Below, piece by piece: positions 42,681-51,127 of a stretch of DNA of 64,000 bases. The notes under the pieces were generated by a model, which ran no database searches, had not been told where the DNA came from, and saw only the letters and a list, made by a program, of their open reading frames with translations. Both the position numbers and the translations under genes were made by a program. This DNA comes from Clostridiales bacterium. GTDB lineage: Bacteria; Bacillota; Clostridia; Saccharofermentanales; DTU023. How positions within the stretch are numbered: position 1 is the stretch's first letter; each line of letters opens with the position of its first letter. The DNA is taken from assembly GCA_004556925.1 (NCBI GenBank), contig SFFI01000004.1:57174-121173 (forward strand), in the 5' to 3' direction.

Positions 42681-44178
42681 TCAGGCCAAACTTTGTGGCA
42701 TAGGTCATGATCTCTTCTTCTGTCGTCTCTTCAGGATCTAGCTCGGCCGTGATACGGCCGTTGCACATGACCAGAATGCGGTCTGAAATGCCCATCACTT
42801 CAGGGAGTTCACTAGATACAATAATCACGGCTACCCCCTGGTGTTTCAGCTGGTTAATCAGCTGGTAAATCTCCACCTTGGCTGCGACATCAATGCCGCG
42901 CGTAGGCTCATCAAAGATGATTACCTTGGAATTGCGTGCCAGCCACTTGGCCACAACCACCTTTTGTTGGTTGCCGCCTGAAAGACTAGCAGCCGCGCTA
43001 TCTGCGCTGGACATGCGGATGGAGAGGCCTTGCTTACTTTTATCTACCAGGGCTTTTTCTTTTGGCCTGCTCACCTTACCCAGCATTTCTAGTAATTGGT
43101 CCAAGTTGGGCAGGGCAATGTTTTCTCGGATAGACAGCTTGGTGCAAAGGCCATCCCGTTTGCGGTCTTCTGGCACCAGCACCAAGTGCTTGCTGATCGC
43201 ATCCTGAGGAGATTTAATCTCCACAGTTTGATCGGCCAAAATAATCTCTCCTGAGTCCAAGGGATCCGCGCCAAAAATGGCCCGCATCGTTTCGGTCCGG
43301 CCAGCGCCTACTAGGCCCGCAAAACCTAGGACTTCGCCGGCATAGGCCTGGAAGGAAACATCACGTACTTGCCGGCCCGCCTTGAGATTTTTCACTTCCA
43401 AGATCAGATCCCCACGCTGGGCAGGATCCCGAGGATATTTTTCCTTGATCTCATGTCCCACCATATTGCGGATAATCTCTTCCATAGTGAAGTCTTGGAA
43501 ATCACCCTCCGTAATGTAGTGCCCGTCACGCATAATCGTCACACGGTCCACAATGTGGTGCAACTCTTCCAGGCGGTGGGAAATATAGATAATGGCTACC
43601 CCTTGCTTACGGAGCTCTTTCACGACCCGGAACATTTCCGTGATTTCCACATCGGAAAGTGAAGAAGACGGTTCGTCCATAATGAGGATACGGGCATTTA
43701 CCAAGAGTGCCTTGGCAATTTCTACCATCTGCTGACGTCCTACGGACAAAGAGCCCACCAGCTGGTGGGGATCCATATCGGTAATCCCTAATTTGGCCAG
43801 TTGCTCCAGCGCAAGGCGGTCCATACTCTCACGGTCCAGCCGCCCCTTATGGGTGATTTCTCGGGCCAGGAAGATGTTATCCGTTACGGACAAGTCCTTA
43901 CACATGTTAAGTTCCTGGTGAATAATGGCAACCCCAAGATCTTGGGCTTCACGCGTATTGAGGTCACCCTCAATCTTTTTACCCAGAATCTCCATATCAC
44001 CACTATCACGCGTGTATACTCCAGAGAGAATTTTTACGAGTGTAGATTTACCAGCCCCGTTTTCTCCCAATAGCGCCATGACCTCACCCGGACGGACATG
44101 CAACTGCACATCGTCGAGTGCCTTCACCCCAGGGAAAGTCTTATAAATATGCTCCATGGATACGGCAAATTCACTCAT
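42673..44178 (-). CDS. Ribose-type sugar ABC transporter ATPase (two nucleotide-binding domains)
   Basis: This 501-residue RbsA/MglA-family protein has two fused ABC domains. Domain 1 carries GENGAGKST near residue 37, LSVGRQQMVEIAKAL and IMDEPSSSL. Domain 2 has the degenerate Walker A GLVGAGRTE near residue 286, an intact LSGGNQQKVVVAKWL signature and IFDEPTRGIDV. One degenerate Walker A is normal for this carbohydrate subfamily. It powers uptake through the adjacent permease. Confidence 0.95.
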   Translation of the reverse strand: MSEFAVSMEHIYKTFPGVKALDDVQLHVRPGEVMALLGENGAGKSTLVKILSGVYTRDSGDMEILGKKIEGDLNTREAQDLGVAIIHQELNMCKDLSVTDNIFLAREITHKGRLDRESMDRLALEQLAKLGITDMDPHQLVGSLSVGRQQMVEIAKALLVNARILIMDEPSSSLSDVEITEMFRVVKELRKQGVAIIYISHRLEELHHIVDRVTIMRDGHYITEGDFQDFTMEEIIRNMVGHEIKEKYPRDPAQRGDLILEVKNLKAGRQVRDVSFQAYAGEVLGFAGLVGAGRTETMRAIFGADPLDSGEIILADQTVEIKSPQDAISKHLVLVPEDRKRDGLCTKLSIRENIALPNLDQLLEMLGKVSRPKEKALVDKSKQGLSIRMSSADSAAASLSGGNQQKVVVAKWLARNSKVIIFDEPTRGIDVAAKVEIYQLINQLKHQGVAVIIVSSELPEVMGISDRILVMCNGRITAELDPEETTEEEIMTYATKFGLND

Positions 44179-44205
44179 CGGCTCCCCTCCTTCCTTGTTA
44201 GGCTC

Positions 44206-44889
44206 CTAGTCCCTCGCTGCAGGATATTCATTACAGAGCAGGCGGTAAGCAGGCTCGTCCTCCTCAATTTTGGGGAAGCGGCCCAGGGGCTCATAGAAAC
44301 GGTTATCGTTATTGTCATCATTGCACATGGAAACTTCACCAATAATGGCGTAGGATCCGCCTGGAGCTACAAAAAACTCATGATAGAGGTAGGGATAAAG
44401 CGTGAGGCTTTCGCCGGGCTTCAGAATGAGATCTTCGCCTGCAGGATGCGTGAAACTCCGCCCATCCATATGAACTAGAACCTCATCGTCCTTTAACGCC
44501 CCATCTTCCGTAGCATTCCAGAGCCGGAAGACCAGGTCACCGCCACCGCGGTTGATAATATCCTCCATCTTCTTCCAATGAAAATGATTGGGTGAAACTT
44601 GGCCTTCCCGCAGCATCATGATTTTTTCCGCATAGGTTTTCTTATATTTGGGGTTATTAACGTTGCCATTGCGGATGGTAATCAAGGATAAACCGGTCTT
44701 GGAGAAGTCGCCGAGGCCGTAATCCGTTACATCCCAGCCTAAGGCATTGTCACGGATCTCATCATATTCGTGATTCTTCTCCTGCCATTCCTCCGGTGTG
44801 AAATGCAGAAAAGGCGGAAGATAAAATTGGTGTTCTTCCAGCTTTTTCTCAAAGTCACGTATGATCTGGTTAATTTCTGAACGTTTCAT
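44206..44889 (-). CDS. D-lyxose ketol-isomerase
   Basis: This 227-residue cupin-fold enzyme belongs to the D-lyxose isomerase family (Lyx_isomer, PF07385). The metal site shows in PNHFHWKKMEDIINRGGG near residue 95, and a second histidine in LYPYLYHEFF near residue 168. Characterised members interconvert D-lyxose with D-xylulose and D-mannose with D-fructose. In this operon it would turn the imported aldose into a ketose for the PfkB kinase. It lies 27 bases before the ABC ATPase gene and 17 bases after the DUF4432 gene. Confidence 0.88.
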   Translation of the reverse strand: MKRSEINQIIRDFEKKLEEHQFYLPPFLHFTPEEWQEKNHEYDEIRDNALGWDVTDYGLGDFSKTGLSLITIRNGNVNNPKYKKTYAEKIMMLREGQVSPNHFHWKKMEDIINRGGGDLVFRLWNATEDGALKDDEVLVHMDGRSFTHPAGEDLILKPGESLTLYPYLYHEFFVAPGGSYAIIGEVSMCNDDNNDNRFYEPLGRFPKIEEDEPAYRLLCNEYPAARD

Positions 44890-44906
44890 AAGCTACTCCT
44901 TTAGTT

Positions 44907-45977
44907 CTATGGTGTATTGAGATGTTTCGATAAACAATCATTAATATAGCTACGGCTCGCCTGGAATTCTGCTTCGCCCTCCAGCACGGTGAAGCGCAGG
45001 GTATTCTCCTCTGACTGTCCTGGAGGCAGGAGGTGTAAGCTTCCCCTCCCCACTTCAGCTGCCCGGCCATAAGGTCCGCTGTTGGTCGGCTCAAAGGCCA
45101 GTACATAGTCTCCTGACGCTAAGGATTTCCACTCCATAAAGCGAGGCAAATTGGCCGCCGAATAGGAAAGCTCCATGCCCAAACCCAGCTCATGATTATA
45201 AATGGCACAGGTGACCATGCCCTGGTCATCCGCGGCGAGCTGATGGAGGAAGACATATTCTGGCTCTCCTGGGATGGGGGCTTCCCCCTTTGACCAATTG
45301 GCTTCGGCAAACCTCGTTTCTGGGTCACGCACGTGCACCGACCTACTAGGCAGACAGACTTCACAGGCCTCATCTAGGAGAGGATAGCCAAAGTTGATGT
45401 GGTAAAGCAGCATGAGCCCTTCCTCCCTAAACCCTTGGTTCTCGATCCGGTCATGTAGGACAAAAGACTTTTCGCCCCAGGTGGTCGTGATGGTGCGTTG
45501 CAAGACTAAGTTTTCTGCGAAAAGGCAAGCCTCGCGCATTTCACCACTGGCTCTTAGGATATATTGATCGTCCTGCCAATAAGAGGCAAAGCTTAGGTGG
45601 TCAGCCGCCTGGTTACGCATCCTGCCATGGATGGGATAAGACACCCCGTCTATCTGGCATGCTGGGCATGTATTGGTAAGGCCAGACGTAAAGAGGAGTC
45701 CTCCCATCACGCTACGGACAGCCTCCTCACCCTTGCCCTCCTGCGCTTCCTGCTTCAAGAGCCCGGGCTTTGCCAAAAAATGAAAGGTCCTACCTTTGTA
45801 AGAAAAATCGGCAATGTCGAGGGCCTTATCCGTAAGCAAGCTAAACCGCATGGGGCCGTTTACCAGTTCCAAGGCCCTCAGTCCCTTGGCCTGACCAGCC
45901 TCATAGGTAAGCGGGCGCACTGAAGCCAACTGCTCCATGGAGCCCACGCGTGCTAGTATCTCCCTCTTCTTCCTCAT
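44907..45977 (-). CDS. DUF4432 aldose-1-epimerase-like protein
   Basis: This protein of about 356 residues has the galactose-mutarotase-like beta-sandwich pattern of DUF4432. LRALELVNGPMRFSLLTDKALDIADFSYKG at the N-terminus, GGLLFTSGLTNTCPA near residue 95 and a YHINFGYPLLDE segment near residue 195 are recognisable. It probably interconverts anomers of the sugar handled by the operon or acts on a related sugar acid; no activity can be assigned. The ATG at 45977 lies 4 bases after the stop of the SIS gene. A TTG at 45989 would overlap that gene by 8 bases. Confidence 0.82.
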   Translation of the reverse strand: MRKKREILARVGSMEQLASVRPLTYEAGQAKGLRALELVNGPMRFSLLTDKALDIADFSYKGRTFHFLAKPGLLKQEAQEGKGEEAVRSVMGGLLFTSGLTNTCPACQIDGVSYPIHGRMRNQAADHLSFASYWQDDQYILRASGEMREACLFAENLVLQRTITTTWGEKSFVLHDRIENQGFREEGLMLLYHINFGYPLLDEACEVCLPSRSVHVRDPETRFAEANWSKGEAPIPGEPEYVFLHQLAADDQGMVTCAIYNHELGLGMELSYSAANLPRFMEWKSLASGDYVLAFEPTNSGPYGRAAEVGRGSLHLLPPGQSEENTLRFTVLEGEAEFQASRSYINDCLSKHLNTP

Positions 45978-45981
45978 GGCC

Positions 45982-46554
45982 TTACTCAAGATTGGCGTGG
46001 TACTGCCAAAGCGATTTCATATCAATCTCGTATTCTTCAATCAAGATTTTGGCCAAAATATCTCCCAGCAATAGCAAACATTGCTCAAATAAGGAGGTCA
46101 TCGGCTGGACAGAGTCCACCTCATCCGGCAGGTACAACTTGGTCCGTACGGGAATTCTCAGCATCCAATCAGCCACGTCTTTCATGGGACTCTCGGGATT
46201 AGAGCCGATATGAATGATGGTACAATCTACCGTCTCCCTGGCTTTACGTGCAATACCTAAGGGGAACAGCGAGGAGCCTGAGCCCGAACCCACAATCAAA
46301 AGGTCCGTTTTTTTAATCGCAGGTTCTGTGATTTCTCCAACGCAATGGGCCTTGATTCCCAAATGTGCTAACCGCTTACAAACCATTTGTAAGGCCAGCA
46401 TGACCCGCCCAACTCCAACGAAAAAGACCTGGTCGGCCTCACGGATGGCACGGGCAGTTCGAGCTAGCTGGTCAGGATCCACAGCATTCAGCGCTGTGCT
46501 TATTTCCTCTAAAACACTTTCACAAGTTGGTAGATAGCTTTCCTGTACGTTCAT
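45982..46554 (-). CDS. SIS-domain sugar-phosphate isomerase, 6-phospho-3-hexuloisomerase (HxlB) type
   Basis: This 190-residue single SIS-domain protein shows FFVGVGRVMLALQMVCKRL near residue 47. GEITEPAIKKTDLLIVGSGSG follows, then IHIGSNPESP and a final SVQPMTSLFEQCLLLLGD. This layout is that of HxlB/PHI, which interconverts 3-hexulose 6-phosphate and fructose 6-phosphate. The partner hexulose-6-phosphate synthase HxlA is not in the window. The next gene instead encodes an Rpe-like epimerase, so the true substrate may differ. The ATG at 46554 was chosen over a longer reading that overlaps the epimerase gene. Confidence 0.83.
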   Translation of the reverse strand: MNVQESYLPTCESVLEEISTALNAVDPDQLARTARAIREADQVFFVGVGRVMLALQMVCKRLAHLGIKAHCVGEITEPAIKKTDLLIVGSGSGSSLFPLGIARKARETVDCTIIHIGSNPESPMKDVADWMLRIPVRTKLYLPDEVDSVQPMTSLFEQCLLLLGDILAKILIEEYEIDMKSLWQYHANLE

Positions 46555-46556
46555 AC

Positions 46557-47276
46557 TTATATTCCCAGCGTTTTTCTTCTTAAAGTCTGGAGTTCTGCCA
46601 AGCTTTCTTGAAGCTGGCCACGACGCAGGCAAGTGCTACCCACGACAAAGCTGTCCACCATACCCGCTCCATAACGGGCAATATCGGCGGGGGCAATTCG
46701 TCCGTCAAGGGCAATTTCTGTAGCAAGGCCGCGTGCGTCAATCATCTTTCGTAAATCTTGAATCTTGTCTTCAGCGTAAGCTACCTGCTTTTCTCCCTTC
46801 ATAAAGGCATAGCCGGGGTTAATCAGCATGAGCAGCACACTATCACACAAGTCCAAAGCATAGGTCAGGCAGGACAAGTCAGTCGCCGGTTTTAAAGCTA
46901 AGCCTGCGCGAACGCCCTGAGCCCGTATACGCTTCAGCATGCCGTCAATATGCGGCTCAGTTTCTGCATGAAAGACAATCTGCTGCACCCCAATATCGAG
47001 TAACTCATCTACAAAATACTCATTTGCAGTCGTCATGATGTGACATTCAAAGGGGAGGTCCGTCTTGGCACGCAATTGCCGCACCGTATCTAAGCCCAAG
47101 GGCATGCTAGGGCTAAAATGTCCGTCTAAAATATCTACATGAATCTGGCCAATCCCACTTTGCTCCATCACCCGAACGTCACTTTCTAAATTGCATAAAT
47201 CTAAGCAAATCAAGGAGGGAGAAAGACGGCAAGGGTTACGCCACCAGGCGTCAGAATTTTTTGTAGCTTTATCCAT
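46557..47276 (-). CDS. Ribulose-phosphate 3-epimerase family protein, AlsE-like
   Basis: This 239-residue TIM-barrel protein of the Rpe family has the metal/substrate motif VDILDGHFSPSMPLG near residue 45. HIMTTAN and LMLINPGYAFMKGEKQ replace the canonical NPGFGGQ. The change fits hexulose-phosphate epimerases such as D-allulose-6-phosphate 3-epimerase (AlsE) rather than pentose-phosphate Rpe, which is encoded separately at 14688-15422. The ATG at 47276 has a GGAG site 7 bases upstream and overlaps the end of the kinase gene by 8 bases. Substrate assignment is inference. Confidence 0.8.
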   Translation of the reverse strand: MDKATKNSDAWWRNPCRLSPSLICLDLCNLESDVRVMEQSGIGQIHVDILDGHFSPSMPLGLDTVRQLRAKTDLPFECHIMTTANEYFVDELLDIGVQQIVFHAETEPHIDGMLKRIRAQGVRAGLALKPATDLSCLTYALDLCDSVLLMLINPGYAFMKGEKQVAYAEDKIQDLRKMIDARGLATEIALDGRIAPADIARYGAGMVDSFVVGSTCLRRGQLQESLAELQTLRRKTLGI

Positions 47277-48210
47277 GAAAATTCTCCAAGGCGGCAAGAA
47301 TTTGCGACCTATTCGGCAGAGCAGAGATCGCGCCTTTGGTCTGTACACATAACCAGCCTGAGGCATTACCGTAGGTCAGGGCCTGTTTAAGCATATCGGG
47401 GCTAAGATCCTCTACAGTCTTTAAGCCTTGATCCAGTAAAGAAGCCAAAAAAGCTCCCCAGAAAGCGTCACCTGCAGCAGTGGTGTCTACTGCTTTAGCA
47501 GGGTGCCCAGGGGCTTCAAAAACTTGTCCCTGCCAGAAGGCCCGCGCTCCAGCGGCCCCCAAGGTCTCCACGACCAATTGGATTCCGTAACGCTCCATCC
47601 AGGATGCTAGGTCTTTTTCTTCTGAGACGAACATAGCGGCTTCTTCCTCAGACAGCTTGACCACGTCCACATAAGGAAGAAGACCTTCTACCGCTGCGGC
47701 ACAAGCTGCGGGATTATCCCACATAACATCTCTATAGTTCACATCAAAGCTGGTCAATACACGATGGCCGTAGGCCAGGCGTAGGGCTTTTGTGGTTGCT
47801 TCCGCAGCTGGAGAGACCGTCAGAGAACAGGAACCAGCATGCACAATACGAGAGCTTGCAATCTCGTCCTCCTGCACATCTGCCTCGTCAATATAGCGGT
47901 CTGCCCCCGGCTTGCGCGCAAAGGTAAAGGAGCGCTCGCCATCCTGCAGGGTAACAAAAGCCATGGTGGTTGTCGCATGATCAATGCGGTCGGGTTTAAT
48001 AATTTTAACCCCGTTGTCTAACAAGGTTTTGTGAATAAATTCCCCAAAAGCATCGTCACCAACCGCACAGCACATGGCTGCCTGGTAACCATTTCTAGCG
48101 ACCTCTATAGCCACGTTAGCGGGTGCGCCGCCAGCACTGTAAATATAGGTCTGCGGCTCTTGTCCAGGGATAAAATCAATCACCATCTCACCAATACAAT
48201 AGATATCCAT
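47269..48210 (-). CDS. PfkB-family sugar kinase (fructokinase-like)
   Basis: This 313-residue ribokinase-fold kinase shows GGAPANVAIEVARNG near residue 30, GDDAFGEF and LSEEEAAMF. The catalytic AVDTTAAGDAFWGAFL near residue 250 holds the GAGD-type anion hole and base. Closest family flavour is fructokinase/2-keto-sugar kinase, so it probably phosphorylates the ketose formed by the lyxose isomerase. It is the first gene of the eight-gene operon. The ATG at 48210 has an AGGGG site 5 bases away; a GTG two codons earlier is less likely. Confidence 0.9.
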   Translation of the reverse strand: MDIYCIGEMVIDFIPGQEPQTYIYSAGGAPANVAIEVARNGYQAAMCCAVGDDAFGEFIHKTLLDNGVKIIKPDRIDHATTTMAFVTLQDGERSFTFARKPGADRYIDEADVQEDEIASSRIVHAGSCSLTVSPAAEATTKALRLAYGHRVLTSFDVNYRDVMWDNPAACAAAVEGLLPYVDVVKLSEEEAAMFVSEEKDLASWMERYGIQLVVETLGAAGARAFWQGQVFEAPGHPAKAVDTTAAGDAFWGAFLASLLDQGLKTVEDLSPDMLKQALTYGNASGWLCVQTKGAISALPNRSQILAALENFHG

Positions 48211-48243
48211 ACACACCCCTGTAGCATGATCACAATATAGAAA

Positions 48244-48281
48244 TTAGCAAGCATAGAAGGCATAGGATGCATGCTTGCTAA
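48244..48281 (-). promoter_or_regulatory. Probable operator of the sugar operon
   Basis: A perfect 11-bp inverted repeat (TTAGCAAGCAT ... ATGCTTGCTAA) with a 16-base spacer lies right after the predicted transcription start and before the kinase gene. Two similar TTGTGATxAT sequences occur on the same strand at the -10 spacer and downstream. The position is typical of a repressor site. No regulator gene for it is in the operon. Confidence 0.65.
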
Positions 48282-48290
48282 TCCTTTAAC

Positions 48291-48319
48291 ATTCTAGCGA
48301 TTATCACAAAATTGGTCAA
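48291..48319 (-). promoter_or_regulatory. Sigma-A promoter of the sugar operon
   Basis: TTGACC (48314-48319) and TAGAAT (48291-48296) on the minus strand are 17 bases apart, the same hexamers as in the tyrS promoter. They are followed at once by the inverted repeat at 48244-48281. Confidence 0.8.
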
Positions 48320-48364
48320 CGATAACTCTATTTAACTGTGTGACCATAATAAATAATTACCCAT

Positions 48365-48389
48365 AAAAAAGCCGCCCCAGAGGGCGGCT
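48365..48389 (-). terminator. Intrinsic terminator after ispH-rpsA
   Basis: A GCCGCCC/GGGCGGC stem with a 4-base loop is followed by six Ts on the minus strand. It lies 53 bases after the ispH-rpsA stop and insulates the sugar-operon promoter. Confidence 0.9.
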
Positions 48390-48441
48390 CTATGTGATTA
48401 CCTTTAAGCAGCTAGGTCTTCGACCTTAGCTTGCTGGCAAA

Positions 48442-51111
48442 TTATTCTGTAATTTCATCCTTTTCCAAAGGTTCGGCAGTTTCAGCGTTGGTTTGGTAAA
48501 TGGATTCTTCCTCAACAGCGTTTACGACTTCTTCGGTCTTGGAAAGGCTATCTTCCAGGTTGTCAGCCGGTTCTGGTGCCTTGGCTTCTTCAGCGGCTGC
48601 AGCAGCTTCTGCTTCTGCTTTAGCCTGGGCACGAGCCTCTGCTTCTGCCTTGGCTTTTTCTTGTGCTTTAGCTTCTTCAGCAGCTCTAGCGGCTTCTTCT
48701 TCCTTCTGGACCTTTTCCATGAATTCTGCACCGGCTTCAGACGCAACAGTAACATTCGCTAAAGAAGCAAAAGAGGAGCCTGCAGAAGAATCCACATAGG
48801 TGGTAGGTTCATAGCCTTCGTGTTCTTGGCGGGGTTTTCTGCCAGAGCGGCGAGGTCTGCGGCCTTGGCCATCTTCTTCACGGTTACCCCGGTCTTGGCG
48901 AGGTTCGTGCTGGGTGTATTCTTCAGGATTAGCAGGATCAATCGCTTCTACTTCCTTAATGGAGATAGAGATTTTGCGTTCCTGATTGCTGACAGCCAAG
49001 ACGCGCGCATCTACTTCCATGCCCACTTGCAGGACATCTTCAGGGTGCTTGAGGTGGTAGTTAGAAATTTGTGAAATATGGCAGAGGGCATCAACACCAG
49101 GCGCAACCTCTACAAACGCACCAAAGGGGAACATCCGTACAACAATACCACGGACGATAGAACCCAGAGGGAAACGCTCTTCAATGTTGTAGTAGGGGTC
49201 ATTCTCTTCACGGCGATAGCCCAGAGAAATTCTATCTTTATCCTTATCGAAGTCTAAAACAAAGACCTTGAGGTGGTCGCCCACAGAAACAACTTCTGAG
49301 GGGTGTTTGATCCGGCGCCAGGAAAGTTCGCTGACGTGGACTAAGCCGTCAACACCACCGATATCCACAAAGGCACCAAAGTTTGTGATGTTGCGAACGA
49401 CACCCTCATATTCCTTACCCACTTCAATGGTATCCCAAACAGACTCGGCTTTTTCAGCCCGCTCTTTTTGGATGAGGGAACGTCTAGAACCAGAAACTCT
49501 GAGTCTTCTGCGGTTGGGGTCGAATTGTGTAATGAGAACTTCCATGGTTTTTCCACGGTAGGGTTCCAAATCGTCAACTCTGCGCAGGTCCAGCTGGGTG
49601 CGGTGGATGTAAAGATCTACGCCACCGTAAGAGGCAATTACACCATCCTTGACTACATTGGTCACCTTAACGGTGATGGGGGTTTGGTCCTCATAAGCTT
49701 GGCGGATAACGTCTTTATGCTTTTCAAAGTCAACCTTCGCCTTGGAAAGCATGATTTCCTTACCCATATCGGTGTTTTTAATGCTGCGGACATAGACTTC
49801 TACTTCATCGTGGTTGGCTACAGCCTGATCTAAATCGAAATCCGGATCATCCACAAATTCGTGGCGAGGAACCTTACCCTCAGACTTATCTTTGACGTCT
49901 ACATAGACATACTCGTCGTCGTAGCGAACGATAGGGCCCGTGACGATTACCCCACGCTTGAGCTGGGGAATGCCTTCAATATAGTCAGAGAAGGAGAAGT
50001 CGGAGTCCTCAAGGTCTTCCTCTTCCTCTTCTTGGTCTGCTTCATTAGCATAAGCTTCAAAGGCAGAAGTTGCCTCTTGATCATGGTCTTCTGCTGGGGC
50101 AGCAACTTGTTGCTGATTGTCATTACCGGATTCAAGTCCTTGGGCTTGAGGGTCTTGCTCCTTGACGTCCTCAACCACTGGGTTTTCAGCTGCTTGGTTA
50201 AGCATTTCATTATCTTGGCTGAAATTGTTCTGTTCTGTCATTACGTGAATAACCTCCCTGATCATACGTTCCGGTGTTGACGCTCCTGCTGTGATTCCGA
50301 TTCGCATCTGTCGCAGGTCCTCCGCCCTGAGCAAGGCTTGAACCTGGTCCGGCCGTTGAATTAAATATGTTCGGCTGCAGTATTTGCGGCAAATCTCTAA
50401 GAGCTTACCCGTATTCGAACTATGCTCACTCCCCAAGACCAATACTAGGTCAGAATGGCGAGCCAGTTCAGCGGCCTCTTTTTGCCGTAAGGCAGTCGTC
50501 CGACATATTGTATCAAAGATTTCAAGATTTAGCAGTTTATTCTCAAGTAATTTACTAATAGAGACGAATTTTTCCAGAGAAAAAGTCGTTTGGGCAGCCA
50601 AAATCCAGCCGGGCACTGACCAAGATGCAAAATTTATGCTTGAAACTTGGTCAAGCTTAGCTAGGACCAGGGCTGGCGTACCGGACCGCGACATGATGCC
50701 GCGGACCTCTGGATGCTGGGCATCACCACAGAGGATAAAACCCTTGCCCTCCTCCTTAGCCCGGGTCGCTAGGTCTTGTACACGTTTGACCCAGACACAA
50801 GTACAATCTATAACTTGCCCTGCCCGGGCACGCAAGCATGTTTCTTCGTCCTCACATATGCCATGGGCACGCACTAAAACGGTAGCCGGCAGATTGCCCA
50901 CAAGCTCATCCGGGGCATGCAGGAGGCGAAAACCTCGCTTTTCCAGGTCTGAAATCACCTGATCGTTATGGACCAGGTCCCCATACATCAAAAGTTGGCC
51001 CTCCCCTGTATGGTCCTTAGCCAGCGCATAAGCAGTGTCCACCGCCTTTTTAACCCCAGGGCAAAAGCCCGCAGATGGGGCAACTGTAATCTGCAAGTTC
51101 TGATTTTTCAT
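48442..51111 (-). CDS. ispH: Fused HMBPP reductase (IspH) and ribosomal protein S1
   Basis: This 889-residue fusion has two functional halves. Residues 1-300 are IspH, the last enzyme of the MEP pathway, with the three 4Fe-4S cysteines at about C17 (GFCPGVKKAV), C105 (DCTCVWVKR) and C203 (DTICRTTALRQ). An acidic Gln/Glu-rich linker leads to four S1 RNA-binding domains (about 380-730), for example GVVRNITNFGAFVDIGGVDG and GSIVRGIVVRMFPFGAFVEV. The C-terminal 130 residues are Ala/Glu/Lys-rich and low in complexity. This fusion is known in many Clostridia and is not a sequencing artefact. It ends the operon M50-scpA-scpB-cmk-plsC-ispH/rpsA; cmk next to rpsA-type genes is a conserved bacterial neighbourhood. 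Confidence 0.95.
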   Translation of the reverse strand: MKNQNLQITVAPSAGFCPGVKKAVDTAYALAKDHTGEGQLLMYGDLVHNDQVISDLEKRGFRLLHAPDELVGNLPATVLVRAHGICEDEETCLRARAGQVIDCTCVWVKRVQDLATRAKEEGKGFILCGDAQHPEVRGIMSRSGTPALVLAKLDQVSSINFASWSVPGWILAAQTTFSLEKFVSISKLLENKLLNLEIFDTICRTTALRQKEAAELARHSDLVLVLGSEHSSNTGKLLEICRKYCSRTYLIQRPDQVQALLRAEDLRQMRIGITAGASTPERMIREVIHVMTEQNNFSQDNEMLNQAAENPVVEDVKEQDPQAQGLESGNDNQQQVAAPAEDHDQEATSAFEAYANEADQEEEEEDLEDSDFSFSDYIEGIPQLKRGVIVTGPIVRYDDEYVYVDVKDKSEGKVPRHEFVDDPDFDLDQAVANHDEVEVYVRSIKNTDMGKEIMLSKAKVDFEKHKDVIRQAYEDQTPITVKVTNVVKDGVIASYGGVDLYIHRTQLDLRRVDDLEPYRGKTMEVLITQFDPNRRRLRVSGSRRSLIQKERAEKAESVWDTIEVGKEYEGVVRNITNFGAFVDIGGVDGLVHVSELSWRRIKHPSEVVSVGDHLKVFVLDFDKDKDRISLGYRREENDPYYNIEERFPLGSIVRGIVVRMFPFGAFVEVAPGVDALCHISQISNYHLKHPEDVLQVGMEVDARVLAVSNQERKISISIKEVEAIDPANPEEYTQHEPRQDRGNREEDGQGRRPRRSGRKPRQEHEGYEPTTYVDSSAGSSFASLANVTVASEAGAEFMEKVQKEEEAARAAEEAKAQEKAKAEAEARAQAKAEAEAAAAAEEAKAPEPADNLEDSLSKTEEVVNAVEEESIYQTNAETAEPLEKDEITE

Positions 51112-51127
51112 AGCCTTTCTCAGCGTT

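Noticed and set aside
46555..46632. Longer N-terminus for the SIS isomerase
   Set aside because: The extension overlaps the epimerase gene and is not similar to HxlB; the ATG at 46554 fits the family start.
48525..48760. Open frames within the rpsA tail region on other frames
   Set aside because: They are shadows of the Ala/Glu/Lys-rich low-complexity coding sequence and have repeat-like composition.
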